Source: Niallia taxi (lineage in GTDB: Bacteria; Bacillota; Bacilli; Bacillales; Cytobacillaceae). Taken from it: a stretch of DNA of 64,000 nucleotides. The notes under the pieces are model-generated. The model saw nothing but the letters and a program-made list of their open reading frames with translations, was not told the DNA's origin and did not search any database. Below are positions 52,794-63,059 of the stretch, piece after piece. Position 1 is the stretch's first letter, and the number at the start of each line of letters is the position of its first letter. A program made the translations under genes and the position numbers. The stretch is from assembly GCF_004005475.1 (NCBI RefSeq), contig NZ_RZTZ01000001.1:62001-126000 (forward strand), written 5' to 3'.

Positions 52794-53843
52794 TTAATCT
52801 ATCAATTCAAGAGATTCTTGATCTTCTTCTTCCTGACCTGGTTTCAAGACAACTTCTTTATCTAGACCGTAGTGATCACGGATTTTCTTTTGAATTTCAA
52901 GAAGGATATCTTTGTTTTCTTTAAGGAATAACTTAGCATTTTCACGGCCTTGACCTAAACGCTCATCATTATAGGAGTACCATGATCCACTCTTTTGAAC
53001 AATATCCAACTCAGAGCCTAAATCAATTGTTTCTCCTTCTTTAGAAATTCCTTCTCCGTACATAATATCCACTTCTGCTACTCTGAACGGCGGAGCTACT
53101 TTATTTTTTACAACTTTAATTTTTGTTTTGTTACCAACCATGTCCGTACCTTGCTTAAGTGTTTCAGCACGGCGAACTTCCAAGCGGACAGTGGAATAGA
53201 ACTTCAACGCACGGCCACCAGGAGTCGTTTCTGGATTTCCGAACATAACTCCAACTTTTTCACGAATCTGGTTTATGAAAACAGCAATAGTTTTAGATTT
53301 GTTGATTGCACCAGAAAGCTTACGTAATGCTTGAGACATTAGGCGGGCCTGCAAACCAACATGGGAGTCACCCATTTCCCCTTCAATTTCAGCTTTTGGC
53401 ACAAGTGCTGCAACAGAGTCAATAACTAGGATATCAACTGCGCCACTTCGAACCAATGCTTCAGCTATTTCAAGCGCTTGTTCCCCTGTATCCGGCTGAG
53501 AAAGAAGCAATTCATCAATATTAACACCTAGCTTTTGTGCATAAACAGGATCCAGCGCATGCTCAGCATCGATAAATGCAGCTTGTCCTCCTTTTGCTTG
53601 CACTTCTGCGATTGCATGAAGGGCAACAGTAGTTTTACCAGAACTTTCAGGACCGTAGATTTCAATAATACGGCCTCTTGGATATCCGCCAACCCCAAGC
53701 GCTGCATCCAGTGCTAATGAACCACTAGGAATAGTGGATACAACTCGGTCTGCCTGTTCTCCGAGTTTCATGATGCTACCTTTACCAAATTGTTTTTCTA
53801 TCTGTTTTAATGCCATTTCTAAAGCAGCTTGACGATCGCTCAA
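52794..53843 (-). CDS. recA: Recombinase A
   Basis: A 349-residue RecA that forms filaments on single-stranded DNA, promotes strand exchange and triggers LexA self-cleavage. It begins [20 protein letters not shown], with Walker A GPESSGKT and Walker B DILVIDS, and has the conserved [20 protein letters not shown]. It starts at TTG 53843, eight bases after AAGGAGGAGAA; this start matches the known RecA N terminus. An SOS box upstream fits DNA-damage control. Confidence 0.98.
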   Translation of the reverse strand: MSDRQAALEMALKQIEKQFGKGSIMKLGEQADRVVSTIPSGSLALDAALGVGGYPRGRIIEIYGPESSGKTTVALHAIAEVQAKGGQAAFIDAEHALDPVYAQKLGVNIDELLLSQPDTGEQALEIAEALVRSGAVDILVIDSVAALVPKAEIEGEMGDSHVGLQARLMSQALRKLSGAINKSKTIAVFINQIREKVGVMFGNPETTPGGRALKFYSTVRLEVRRAETLKQGTDMVGNKTKIKVVKNKVAPPFRVAEVDIMYGEGISKEGETIDLGSELDIVQKSGSWYSYNDERLGQGRENAKLFLKENKDILLEIQKKIRDHYGLDKEVVLKPGQEEEDQESLELID

Positions 53844-53959
53844 AAAATTCTCCTCCTTAATATATAAAAATGAATCATTCTCCATTCGGTAGATTCATTT
53901 GGTGTTCAAGAATATATATTAAATATACTCCTTTTCTTCGAGTTTGTACAGTAAAAAGT

Positions 53960-53973
53960 AGAACATTCATTCG
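53960..53973 (-). promoter_or_regulatory. LexA (SOS) box upstream of recA
   Basis: CGAATGAATGTTCT on the minus strand matches the Bacillus SOS box consensus CGAACNNNNGTTCG at most positions. It lies about 120 bases before the recA start. Confidence 0.75.
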
Positions 53974-54020
53974 TTTTTTTACAGCCCATAAAGATGCATA
54001 AGGAGACTAAAAGAAATCGC

Positions 54021-55262
54021 TTATAGCTTCTGTAATTCTTTTAGCAGGAAGAATTGACCGTATTTTGCCGACCTGCTTCTGTTTGCGGACCGCCCGCCCC
54101 CTAGAAGAAGCTTTTCACAAGTTGTCGGCTGGCCTTTTATGGAAATACCAATATAAACAGTACCTACAGGATGACCTTCTAATTCATCTGGCCCTGCTAC
54201 ACCTGTGAAGCTAATGCCGATATCTGTGTCAATCAGCTTAGCAACATTTTCCGCAAGCTCAATGGCACACTGTTCGCTCACAACACCATCATTGGCTATG
54301 GTCTCCTCTTTAACAGAAAGGACATTTTGTTTTACTTCATTTGTATAACAAACAACTCCGCCGCTAAACACATTTCCTGCTCCAGGGATGTTCGTCATCT
54401 CCTGCTGGAACAGTCCGCCTGTCAGGCTTTCTGCTGCAGAAATTGTAAGGCCGTGTTTTCCAAGCTCCTTAGAAAGCTCTTTGGCAAGCGTTGTGTCGTC
54501 GTATCCATAGAAGAACTCGCCGACGCGTTCAAAGATTGCCTTTTCCGCCTCATCTATGAGTCGTTCTGCTTCCTCCTGTGAATCATGCTTGCACGTAATG
54601 CGAAGTGTAACCTCCCCTTCTCCTGCAAGCGGTGCGATTGTTGGATTTGATTGCTTTTCAATCAAGTCGAGGATTTCTGTTTCCAAAAGCGATTCTCCAA
54701 TTCCGAAGAAGCGTAGCACTCTGGAAACAATCAGCTCTTTCGTTGTCAGCTTCTCTTGAAGCGCGACATATCCATATGCGTCAAACATCGGCTGCATTTC
54801 CTTAGGTGGTCCTGGCAGAAGCATATAAAAACGGCTGCCTTTTTCCAAAAACATTCCTGGTGCCATGCCGTGATCGTTAGCAAGGATACGCGATCCTTCC
54901 AAAACAAGCGCCTGTTTTTTATTGTTTTCTGTCATTTGTCGCTTAGAGCGGACAAAATACTGCTCAATAGAGTGAAGGGCAGCTTCATCAAAAACAAGCT
55001 CTTTTCCAAGATGGCCTGCTATAGTTTCCTTTGTCAAATCATCCTTTGTAGGACCAAGCCCACCTGTAAATACAAGAAGATTAGAGCGAGATTCAGCAAC
55101 CTCAATGGCTTCCTTTAAACGGGCTGGGTTATCTCCAACCGCTGTATGAAAATATACGTTAATTCCTAATTGAGCCAATTGCTTTGAAATGTATTGTGCA
55201 TTCGTGTTAGCTATCTGCCCTAGTAATAATTCGGAGCCAACCGCTATGATTTCTGCATTCAT
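54021..55262 (-). CDS. cinA: CinA family protein (competence/damage-inducible)
   Basis: A 413-residue protein with an N-terminal molybdopterin-binding-like domain ([18 protein letters not shown], then [13 protein letters not shown]) and a C-terminal PncC-type deamidase domain ([17 protein letters not shown]). CinA acts on pyridine nucleotides (NMN deamidase and ADP-ribose pyrophosphatase) and is induced with recA in competence. It directly precedes recA, as in many Firmicutes; recA is separated by its own SOS-type control. The end ([20 protein letters not shown]) is normal. Confidence 0.95.
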   Translation of the reverse strand: MNAEIIAVGSELLLGQIANTNAQYISKQLAQLGINVYFHTAVGDNPARLKEAIEVAESRSNLLVFTGGLGPTKDDLTKETIAGHLGKELVFDEAALHSIEQYFVRSKRQMTENNKKQALVLEGSRILANDHGMAPGMFLEKGSRFYMLLPGPPKEMQPMFDAYGYVALQEKLTTKELIVSRVLRFFGIGESLLETEILDLIEKQSNPTIAPLAGEGEVTLRITCKHDSQEEAERLIDEAEKAIFERVGEFFYGYDDTTLAKELSKELGKHGLTISAAESLTGGLFQQEMTNIPGAGNVFSGGVVCYTNEVKQNVLSVKEETIANDGVVSEQCAIELAENVAKLIDTDIGISFTGVAGPDELEGHPVGTVYIGISIKGQPTTCEKLLLGGGRSANRSRSAKYGQFFLLKELQKL

Positions 55263-55347
55263 CCGTCTATTTCCCCTTTCTTTCCCTCGTTATCTATATA
55301 ACCTTATTCCCTTACTACATGAAACTAAAAGTTTTTTCCAATTAAAA

Positions 55348-55926
55348 TTACTTAGAATTAGCAAAAACATGTTTATTTTTGTTGAAATAATCCCACCCAG
55401 ACCAAATCGTAAAGATTAAAGCAACCCACAGAGCAATATCACCAAATGGAAGTCCAACTAATTGGAAAATCATATTATGTAAAAGCAACGCGGAAATCGC
55501 GACGATTTGTGCCCATGTCTTTATTTTTCCGAGCATATTCGCAGCAACCACTTCTCCGCCGCCTGCAAGGATAGCACGAAGCCCTGTCACAGCAAATTCT
55601 CTGCTTATGATGACAATAGTGATCCATGCTGAAGCCATATCATAGTTAACAAGCACAACAAGCGCTGCAGATACTAGCAGTTTATCTGCAAGCGGATCAA
55701 GAAACTTCCCTAAATCTGTGACAAGATTATATTTTCTCGCAAAGTATCCGTCGACCCAGTCTGTTGTCGATGCTAATATGAACAGCAGCGCTCCAACAAA
55801 ATGAGAAACAGGCAATGTCACGCCAAGTAAAGTCATTTCGCCCCATGAAAAATCAGCGAGCATAATGACAAGAAATACCGGTATTAACAGTATTCTCGAA
55901 ACAGTTATTTTGTTTGGTAAATTCAT
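55348..55926 (-). CDS. pgsA: CDP-diacylglycerol-glycerol-3-phosphate 3-phosphatidyltransferase
   Basis: A 192-residue integral membrane enzyme of phosphatidylglycerol synthesis. The CDP-alcohol phosphotransferase signature D(x)2DG(x)2AR(x)8G(x)3D(x)3D is seen as DWVDGYFARKYNLVTDLGKF followed by LDPLAD, with all metal-binding aspartates. About six membrane segments are present. GGAGGAAG stands before ATG 55926. It sits between ymfM and cinA as in B. subtilis. Confidence 0.96.
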   Translation of the reverse strand: MNLPNKITVSRILLIPVFLVIMLADFSWGEMTLLGVTLPVSHFVGALLFILASTTDWVDGYFARKYNLVTDLGKFLDPLADKLLVSAALVVLVNYDMASAWITIVIISREFAVTGLRAILAGGGEVVAANMLGKIKTWAQIVAISALLLHNMIFQLVGLPFGDIALWVALIFTIWSGWDYFNKNKHVFANSK

Positions 55927-56130
55927 CTTACTTCCTCCGTTTTATGTACAAAAATATCGATTTCTCAAATATTGGCTTGAAGTCTTTTTAATTCTCTTAA
56001 TAAAAGAACGGAAAAGAAATTAGCCAAAATAGTATGAAAACATTAGTATTATACCCAAAAATAGTAGAAAAAGCGAAAAATAGCCATCAGAAAACGATGA
56101 CTCTCCTACACTTTTCTATTAAAGCAAAAG

Positions 56131-56157
56131 CAAGAAAGAGCTGATTACACAGCCCTT
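56131..56157 (-). terminator. Weak terminator after ymfM
   Basis: GGGCTG/CAGCTC hairpin followed by TTTCTTGC on the minus strand, directly after the ymfM stop. Confidence 0.45.
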
Positions 56158-56169
56158 TATGCTTAACTT

Positions 56170-57090
56170 TTACTCTTTTTCTTCTTTCACATACTTTATT
56201 GTAATATCCTGTCGTACAGAATCTGACGGGGAAACAGCAAAATCAATTTTCTCGTCATTAACATAAACATCTGTTTGGCTGCTGTTGCCAATAACTAGTA
56301 CTGCTTCTGTTTCCTTTGAGTAATCAACTGTCTTCGAATCTTCCCCAGCTTTATCTAAAATGCCCTGATAGAAGGAATATCCTTTGCCGTTTTGCATGTT
56401 TACCCATGTTTGCCCTGTTGAAACAAGCTTAACACTGAACTTGTCCGCATTTTTCAACTCATAAACCGTAGAGCTTCCACTTGTTTCCGCAACCTTTATT
56501 TCCTGCTTTGGCGTTTCTTTTTCCTTCTCTTCTTCCTCGGCAGCTTGCTCTTTATCAGCATCTGTGTCTGCTACCTTTTGGTCCGTTGCATTTTCATCCG
56601 TTTTCTTTACTTTTTCAGCGTCCTTTAATGTCGCTGACTCTTCATACTTAGCTCCAGTTTGATCGTTTGTTGTGTCTGCAGCAGAATCATCACTTCCACG
56701 ATTTTGGATTAAGTACCAAGCAAGTGCAATAACACCGACAACAAGTAATGTGATCAGAACTTTAGGCAATATATCCATTACCTTCGATCCGCCTTCTGAC
56801 ATGGTTTGTCTTGATGTTACTCTTGACAGCTTTTCTGGAATTTCCTCATTGCCGCTTGACGGAATTTCACTTTTATACTCCTCAAACAAATCCTCCGGAG
56901 GCAAATCCACCGCTTCGGCATATTGTTTGATGAATGCTCTAGCATAAAACTTCCCTGGCATCATACTAAAATTGCCCTCTTCAATCCCTACCAAGTAACG
57001 GGTTTGAATTTTTGTCATTTCTTGAAGCTCCTCAAGACTTAAGCCTTTGGCGAGCCTCGCTTCTTTTAATCTGTTTCCTAATTCACTCAC
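56170..57090 (-). CDS. ymfM: RodZ-like protein (YmfM), helix-turn-helix membrane protein
   Basis: A 306-residue single-pass membrane protein like RodZ. An N-terminal helix-turn-helix domain (LGNRLKEARLAKGLSLEELQ) lies in the cytoplasm, a membrane segment (VLITLLVVGVIALAWYLI) follows, then a long acidic lysine/glutamate-rich linker, and a C-terminal beta domain (DUF4115). It is thought to link MreB-type cytoskeleton to cell shape. The start is GTG 57090, with GGAAGGTG upstream. It precedes pgsA in the conserved operon. Confidence 0.92.
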   Translation of the reverse strand: MSELGNRLKEARLAKGLSLEELQEMTKIQTRYLVGIEEGNFSMMPGKFYARAFIKQYAEAVDLPPEDLFEEYKSEIPSSGNEEIPEKLSRVTSRQTMSEGGSKVMDILPKVLITLLVVGVIALAWYLIQNRGSDDSAADTTNDQTGAKYEESATLKDAEKVKKTDENATDQKVADTDADKEQAAEEEEKEKETPKQEIKVAETSGSSTVYELKNADKFSVKLVSTGQTWVNMQNGKGYSFYQGILDKAGEDSKTVDYSKETEAVLVIGNSSQTDVYVNDEKIDFAVSPSDSVRQDITIKYVKEEKE

Positions 57091-57110
57091 AAATAACACC
57101 TTCCAACTTG

Positions 57111-57902
57111 CTAAAAATCAAATCCTTGAAACTCATTTTCTAATAGTAGTGCATTCTTTTTTCTGACATCGAGTATAATTTCTTCATTCGGCTCATGTCG
57201 AAGCTCAATAATATAATCAAAATCATCAAGCGTATATTCTGTATTATGTACAAACACATCTGGATGCTCGACCACTTTAACTGCAGGAAGTCTCATCACT
57301 TCCCTAATAAGCTGCCAATGCTTCTCATTAATCTGCTTGCTTGAAACAACTCCATCTATAATAAAAAGATTGTTTTCACTATACTCATCTTGTATTAACG
57401 TACTCCTGACAGTCTGCTTCAGTAACGTAGAGCTGATTGGCAGCCATCGCTTGTTGGAGCTGACGCTCGCTGCGACAATGGACTCTGTTTTACCAACCCT
57501 TGGCATCCCTCTTATACCTATTAGCCGATGCCCTTCTAACTTAAACAATTCTGCCATAAAATCGACCAATAGCCCCAGTTCGGTTCGAACAAACCGAAAA
57601 GTCTTCTTGTCATCTGCATCCCTTTGTATGTATCTGCCATGGCGAACGGCCATCTTGTCCCGAAGTGTCGGTACACGAAGCTTAAACACCTTAATCGTAT
57701 CCATCGTATACAGGATGGATTCCAGCCTTTTCACCTGTTCATCATCTGTTGTAGTCATAAGCAAGCCGCGTCTGCCATCATCCACTCCATTAATCGTAAT
57801 GATATTAATGGAAAGCATACCTAATAACGATGCGATTTCCCCTAAAAGTCCAGGTCGATTTTTTTGAATTTCATACTCTAGATACCATTCCTTCTCGCTC
57901 AA
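57111..57902 (-). CDS. ymfK: YmfK family protein (DUF3388)
   Basis: A 263-residue protein of the YmfK/DUF3388 family. The N terminus resembles an ACT domain (LEYEIQKNRPGLLGEIASLL), and a P-loop-like GIRGMPRVGKTES lies in the middle. The function is unknown, but the gene is conserved between ymfM and ymfJ. The start is TTG 57902, seven bases after GGGAGG. Confidence 0.93.
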   Translation of the reverse strand: MSEKEWYLEYEIQKNRPGLLGEIASLLGMLSINIITINGVDDGRRGLLMTTTDDEQVKRLESILYTMDTIKVFKLRVPTLRDKMAVRHGRYIQRDADDKKTFRFVRTELGLLVDFMAELFKLEGHRLIGIRGMPRVGKTESIVAASVSSNKRWLPISSTLLKQTVRSTLIQDEYSENNLFIIDGVVSSKQINEKHWQLIREVMRLPAVKVVEHPDVFVHNTEYTLDDFDYIIELRHEPNEEIILDVRKKNALLLENEFQGFDF

Positions 57903-58183
57903 AAAATCCTCCCCAAATCATGTTCTGTTCGTTTTTTTAACTCTATATAATAATAAAGGAAAGTCCATAAAGATGAAAGAAAAAACCAAGCACTTTCCGA
58001 TAAAATTAAAAACCATTGTCCTTATGTATAAATTCTTTATTATATTTAACAAAAATTGTCATTATCATGGAAAAAGAGGCAGCTCATCAACAAGGTGAGC
58101 ATAAAAATAAAAAAAGGAATAGCTGAAAATGCCTTCTTGCTTTTTACGTTCTCCCTATTTGATAAGCCGCCCCTAAAAGCTAA

Positions 58184-58444
58184 TTAACGGTCAGATCCGT
58201 TGTTTTGAACAAGCTTGACCATAATGTTCGCAATTGCATGCTGCTCTTCTTCAGATGCAACAGACCAAAGATCAGCAAGGATTCTTTCCTGATCATTTTT
58301 TGGTTCTACTTGATTGGACAAGTAATCACCAATTTGGAATGCAAGATCGCCAATAACGCCTTTATTCATTCCATCATTTTGAGCATGATGAAGGCGGTCA
58401 CCTAAAAAGTCTTTCCATTGATCCCAGTTTTGCAATATAGACAT
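58184..58444 (-). CDS. ymfJ: YmfJ family protein (DUF3243)
   Basis: An 86-residue acidic helical protein of the DUF3243 family, YmfJ of B. subtilis. It begins MSILQNWDQWKDFLGDRLHH and ends with LVQNNGSDR. AAAGGAGT precedes ATG 58444; a longer frame to 58462 is not needed. The gene lies in the conserved ymf cluster. The function is unknown. Confidence 0.93.
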   Translation of the reverse strand: MSILQNWDQWKDFLGDRLHHAQNDGMNKGVIGDLAFQIGDYLSNQVEPKNDQERILADLWSVASEEEQHAIANIMVKLVQNNGSDR

Positions 58445-58540
58445 AGTGGTACTCCTTTCCATTCTATAAGTTGTATTACATAGTTATTTTGGATTGTTCG
58501 TCTCCATAATATGCATCAACTTACAGGAAAAAAAATTCAT

Positions 58541-59263
58541 TTACATATGCCAGCCGCCATTAAGGGATAAAACTTGTCCAGTCATATAGGAAGAACTGTC
58601 TGAAAGGAGAAACAACACACTTTCTGCTACTTCCGCTGCACTTCCTAGCCTCCCCATCGGAATTTCCTCTGTCATCCATTCCTTTTCTTCTGCAGTAAAC
58701 ATACTAAGCATTTTTGTGTCAATTGCTCCTGGTGCAACTGCATTGACGCGGATACCGTTTCTTGCCATCTCCTTGCTTAATGCTTTAATAAAGGCTATTT
58801 GGGCACCTTTTACTGTAGAATAAGCAACCTCCATTGAAGCACCAACCTGTCCCCATATGGAGGATACGGCAATAATACTGCCAGCTTGCTTTTGCGTCAG
58901 TTTGGGCAGCAGTTCCCTTGTTATCGATATAAGCGAGGCAACATGGAGGTTCCAAAGCTGATCAAGTGTCTCATCCTGTAAATCTGCTAGCATTCCATAC
59001 ACACTGACACCACTCGCATACACAATTCCATCAAGTGCAAAAATAGAGCTTGTTACATGTCTATAGGCATCACGTTTGCTTAAATCAGCCTTGATTGGAA
59101 TATATTCCTGTCCATATTGTGATAGGTCGTTTAATAATGTGCGGAGACTCTCCTCATTTTTGTGATAATGCAAGTATAAAGAATAGCCTTTACTTGCCAA
59201 AAGCTTTGCGACACTTGCACCGATTTCTCCAGTTGCACCTGTTATTAAAATATGTTTCCCCAT
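58541..59263 (-). CDS. ymfI: YmfI short-chain dehydrogenase/reductase
   Basis: A 240-residue SDR enzyme of the FabG-like type. The Rossmann motif is TGATGEIG near the N terminus. The catalytic serine, tyrosine and lysine are visible in AVSSIWGQ and YSTVKGA, and PGAIDTKM and the closing VLSLNGGWHM are typical. The substrate is unknown; in the ymf cluster it is a stable member. CGGAGGA precedes ATG 59263; the longer frame to 59296 is not used. Confidence 0.93.
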   Translation of the reverse strand: MGKHILITGATGEIGASVAKLLASKGYSLYLHYHKNEESLRTLLNDLSQYGQEYIPIKADLSKRDAYRHVTSSIFALDGIVYASGVSVYGMLADLQDETLDQLWNLHVASLISITRELLPKLTQKQAGSIIAVSSIWGQVGASMEVAYSTVKGAQIAFIKALSKEMARNGIRVNAVAPGAIDTKMLSMFTAEEKEWMTEEIPMGRLGSAAEVAESVLFLLSDSSSYMTGQVLSLNGGWHM

Positions 59264-59341
59264 TGTTTTCCTCCGAAATTCGATTATGTACAGCAAAAAA
59301 GGAAGTGGGCGAACCCAATTCCTTTACAACTTTACAATCGG

Positions 59342-60628
59342 TTATGCCTTTGGCACAACCTGACATACAGTCATTCTGTTCTCGTCAATAAAACGCTGTG
59401 CAGCAGCTTGTATGTCTTCTACTGTAATTTGCTCCATTGTTCCAACAACATCAAATAAATTCATGCCATTAAAGGAATACCTTGTAAACTGGTTTGCAAT
59501 ATACTCAGGCGAGTTTACTGCTCTTAAAAAAGCACCAATTCGTTTCTTTTTTGTTCTTTCCAGTGTATCCTCTTGGATGTTCGTTGATTTTGCTTCAAGT
59601 AAAATCTTTTGAATACGATCTGCAAGCTCATCAGGCTTGCCTGTATCTCCGCCTATCATGGCAAAGCCGAAGCCCTTTTCCTGTGTGTAATCATAGGAGA
59701 ACGTATCATCGATTAAACCTTCTGAAAACAAATCCTGGTAATTTTCCGAGCTATTTGAGAAAAGCATATCAAGCAATGTATTAATACTAAGCTCATTTTT
59801 AAGCATTTCAGCACCTTGCTGCTCTACATCCAGTGCTTTAATGCCAACAAGACATTTTGATGTTTGCACATTCATTTTAAGCACTTGCTTTTTCTTATCA
59901 ACCGCTTCTGGCTCTTCCTCGAACCTTCTTTTAATTTCAGACTTTTTCGTGTAGTCCTTTTTCTGTTGGTTCATTCTAATATTCTTCATATATTCTTCTG
60001 GATCAACAGGACCTACAACGAATAAGAGCATATTGCTTGGGTGATAAAACGTGTCATAGCACTCATATAGCAAATCCTTCGTGATAGGGGTAATAGACTC
60101 AATCGTTCCAGCAATATCAATTTTAACTGGATGGTTGGCATACATATTTTCAATTAAACCGAAATATAAGCGCCAGTCTGGATTATCATCATACATCGTA
60201 ATCTCTTGACCAATAATGCCCTTTTCCTTTTCCACTGTTTTTTCAGAGAAATAAGGATCCTGCACAAAATCAATTAACGTCTCTAAATTATTTTCGACAT
60301 TTTGCGTACTTGAAAACAAATAAGCCGTTCTTGTAAATGAAGTGAATGCATTAGCCGACGCACCATTTTTGCTGAATTCCTGAAAAACATCGCGATCCTT
60401 TTTCTCAAATAGCTTATGCTCTAAGAAGTGTGCGATGCCATCAGGAACCTTTTTATATTCGGTGCCATTTAAAGGAACAAACATATTATCTACAGAACCA
60501 TAATTTGTTGTAAACGTACAAAAGGTTTTATTAAAGCCTTTTTTCGGAAGAATATATACTTTTAATCCGTTGTCTAGCTCCTCAAAATATAGCTCTTCCT
60601 GCAGCTGCTCAAAAGAGATTTTTTCCAT
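59342..60628 (-). CDS. ymfH: YmfH, M16-type zinc peptidase-like protein
   Basis: A 428-residue pitrilysin/insulinase-type protein with the zinc motif HFLEH at residues 67-71 (inverted HxxEH) and a downstream glutamate in the second helix. YmfF, encoded just upstream, lacks the motif, so the two probably form a heterodimer with YmfH as the catalytic half. Its ATG overlaps the ymfF stop (TAATG). The role in B. subtilis is not well defined. Confidence 0.94.
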   Translation of the reverse strand: MEKISFEQLQEELYFEELDNGLKVYILPKKGFNKTFCTFTTNYGSVDNMFVPLNGTEYKKVPDGIAHFLEHKLFEKKDRDVFQEFSKNGASANAFTSFTRTAYLFSSTQNVENNLETLIDFVQDPYFSEKTVEKEKGIIGQEITMYDDNPDWRLYFGLIENMYANHPVKIDIAGTIESITPITKDLLYECYDTFYHPSNMLLFVVGPVDPEEYMKNIRMNQQKKDYTKKSEIKRRFEEEPEAVDKKKQVLKMNVQTSKCLVGIKALDVEQQGAEMLKNELSINTLLDMLFSNSSENYQDLFSEGLIDDTFSYDYTQEKGFGFAMIGGDTGKPDELADRIQKILLEAKSTNIQEDTLERTKKKRIGAFLRAVNSPEYIANQFTRYSFNGMNLFDVVGTMEQITVEDIQAAAQRFIDENRMTVCQVVPKA

Positions 60629-61905
60629 TAGTTATTCCCCTCCGATCCTGATAGGAAATAGATTGTATCTAATTCGATTTTTTTGGCCACATTTTGTATT
60701 TCTTCTTTTGTTACCTTGCTAATTGATTGAAGCCAATGGGACATATCTACGTCTACTCCACTAACAGCATTATGATAGAAAACCTCAATCATGCCTCTTG
60801 ATGTATCGAGAGTTTCCAGCATTTGATTATGGGTAACTGCCTTTGTTTGCATGATTTCATCCTCTGTAAAATCACCTTGCTTCATAAGCTCAAGCTGCTC
60901 CTTAATAATGGAAACTGCCTTTTCATAATTTTGCTGGTCAATACCGGACAATACCATTAATAAACCTTTATGGCTTTCAATACGGCTCGCCGCATAATAA
61001 GCAAGACTTTCTTTTTCCCTAACATTCAAAAACAGCTTCGAATGAGAAAAACCGCCATAAATCCCATTGAAAACCTGCAAAGCAAAATAATCCTCATCCC
61101 CGTATAATACATTTGTTCTGTATCCAATATGAAGCTTACCTTGTTTAACATCTTGGACTTCCTTTACTTCCTTTTCCTTTACTTGGTTATGTACCGCTCT
61201 TTCTCCTGCGGTAACTGTTCGTTGTTCAAACGGCAGCTTTTCATTAATGTAGGAAGCAATTTCATCTTCCTCTATATCTCCAACAATAAAAATGTCAATC
61301 TGATCCTCCTTGCGAGCTGTTTCGTAATATTCATACAGCTTTGCTGAGGTAATTGTGTCGACTTTCTCCGCCTCGCCGTTTACTCCTAAAGCATAAGGCT
61401 CTCCTTTGAACATTTCTTCAATAAGGCGAAAATTTGCATATCTCATTTTATCATCATATATCGATTGAATTCTTTGCTTTAATGCCCTTTTCTCATCATC
61501 CACAGGTTTTTGTGCAAATGATTTACCATCAGCATTTGGATGAAAAAGAATTTCCGCTAAAAAGTCGACCCCTTTTTTCAGGAGTGGTTCTGGATCACTT
61601 AAAAATTTTTCATTAGCAATTTCCAAGGAGAAAGAAATGACTTGATAATCCCCTTTTTTCGATAAATCAATAAAAAATGTCGCTCCATATAATTCCTCTA
61701 AATACGAACGAAGTGCTGCCGTAGTTGGGTACTTGTTTGAACTGTTTTGAAGAACATACGGCAAAAGTGCCCTTAATGTAGCTGTTTCCTCTATGATAGG
61801 TGCCTTCCACTTTACTACTATAGTATTCGTTTTAAATTTATCTGTCTTGACAGTATGCAGATTATATCCGTCATACTTCGTGACTTTTTCTTCCGCAACA
61901 CTCAT
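60628..61905 (-). CDS. ymfF: YmfF, inactive M16-type peptidase partner
   Basis: A 425-residue member of the M16 family in which the zinc site is missing: the region equivalent to HxxEH reads LPYVLQNSSNKYPT. It would serve as the non-catalytic half of an M16B pair with YmfH. Landmarks such as LEELYGATF and GGFSHSKLFLNVREKESLAYY are conserved. GGAGGTAGCC precedes ATG 61905. It is the first gene of the ymf block on this strand. Confidence 0.92.
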   Translation of the reverse strand: MSVAEEKVTKYDGYNLHTVKTDKFKTNTIVVKWKAPIIEETATLRALLPYVLQNSSNKYPTTAALRSYLEELYGATFFIDLSKKGDYQVISFSLEIANEKFLSDPEPLLKKGVDFLAEILFHPNADGKSFAQKPVDDEKRALKQRIQSIYDDKMRYANFRLIEEMFKGEPYALGVNGEAEKVDTITSAKLYEYYETARKEDQIDIFIVGDIEEDEIASYINEKLPFEQRTVTAGERAVHNQVKEKEVKEVQDVKQGKLHIGYRTNVLYGDEDYFALQVFNGIYGGFSHSKLFLNVREKESLAYYAASRIESHKGLLMVLSGIDQQNYEKAVSIIKEQLELMKQGDFTEDEIMQTKAVTHNQMLETLDTSRGMIEVFYHNAVSGVDVDMSHWLQSISKVTKEEIQNVAKKIELDTIYFLSGSEGNN

Positions 61906-62054
61906 TGGCTACCTCCTAGGTTCACTGCAAACATGCAAATTTTTTATAGCTTTAGTATTGACTCAATTTGTAAGGATATTCTTACTATAACTTTGTTGAA
62001 CTCTGTTTTTCAAGTTTTTGGGTATATGAATATATTTATCAAAAAAATAACATA

Positions 62055-62096
62055 AAAAAACTCCTGCTGCATTTTTGCAAACAGGAGTTTTTATTA
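62055..62096 (-). terminator. Terminator after the nucleoside permease operon
   Basis: ACTCCTG/CAGGAGT stem followed by TTTTTTT on the minus strand. Confidence 0.88.
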
Positions 62097-63059
62097 TTAT
62101 CTGCTTCCTTTAATATAAGGCACACCAGAAGCTTTCGGAGCGTCTGCTCTGCCAATAAAGCCTGTAAGTGCAATGATTGTCAACACATATGGAGCAATCA
62201 GCAGGTACACATTCGGAATATTCTCAAGGAATGGAAGACTGCTTCCTACAATGCTCAATGATTGGGCAAATCCGAAGAACAGTGCCGCACCCATTGCACC
62301 TAATGGATTCCACTTTCCGAAAATCAATGCTGCAAGTGCCATGAAGCCTTGTCCGCTGATTGTAGAATGAGTGAAATCATTTGTAATAGACTGGGCGAAA
62401 ACACCACCGCCGATACCACCTAAGGCACCTGACAGAATAACACCGATATAACGCATTCTTGTAACATTAATACCCATTGTATCTGCAGCCATAGGATGCT
62501 CCCCAACAGCACGGAGACGGAGACCAAATGGTGTTTTAAACATTACAAACCAAGATAGAATTGCGACAATAATCGCAAGATAAGATGTCCAGTACGTATT
62601 TTGGAAGAACAGTTCCCCAATGACAGGAATGTCTTTTAGTACAGGAATATCCACTTTTTTGAAGCTGTATTGAATCGTTGCAGTTTGTCCTTTTCCATCA
62701 TATATCAGCTTCACAAGGAACATCGCAAGACCTGCTGCTAGCAAGTTAATCGCAACACCAGAAACAGTTTGATCAGCACGGAATGTGATGGACGCAACTG
62801 CATGAAGTAAGGAAAAGAGCGCGCCGACAACCATCGCACATAATAGTGCAACCCATGGTGTCCAAGCTCCTAAACTATCTGCGAATGTTAAATTGAATAC
62901 GATGGAAGAGAATGCCCCCATCAACATAAGCCCTTCTAGCCCGATATTAACAACACCGGAACGCTCTGAGAAGTTACCGCCTAGGGCAGTAAAAATCAGC
63001 GGAGCAGCCCATAATAGCGAAGAAGGAATGACAATTAATAATACATCCATTAATCCCAC
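62097..63059 (-). CDS. nupQ: Nucleoside ABC transporter permease (NupQ/YufQ-like)
   Basis: A 320-residue permease of the BmpA-linked nucleoside ABC transporters (guanosine-type, NupNOPQ). It has about eight to ten membrane segments and the family motif in GLMALAALIFGKWNPLGAMG-like order near residues 220-245. The start GTG 63059 follows the upstream permease stop without a gap, with GGGGGAGAAG upstream. It ends at a clear terminator. The gene is conserved beside the ymf cluster. Confidence 0.9.
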   Translation of the reverse strand: MGLMDVLLIVIPSSLLWAAPLIFTALGGNFSERSGVVNIGLEGLMLMGAFSSIVFNLTFADSLGAWTPWVALLCAMVVGALFSLLHAVASITFRADQTVSGVAINLLAAGLAMFLVKLIYDGKGQTATIQYSFKKVDIPVLKDIPVIGELFFQNTYWTSYLAIIVAILSWFVMFKTPFGLRLRAVGEHPMAADTMGINVTRMRYIGVILSGALGGIGGGVFAQSITNDFTHSTISGQGFMALAALIFGKWNPLGAMGAALFFGFAQSLSIVGSSLPFLENIPNVYLLIAPYVLTIIALTGFIGRADAPKASGVPYIKGSR

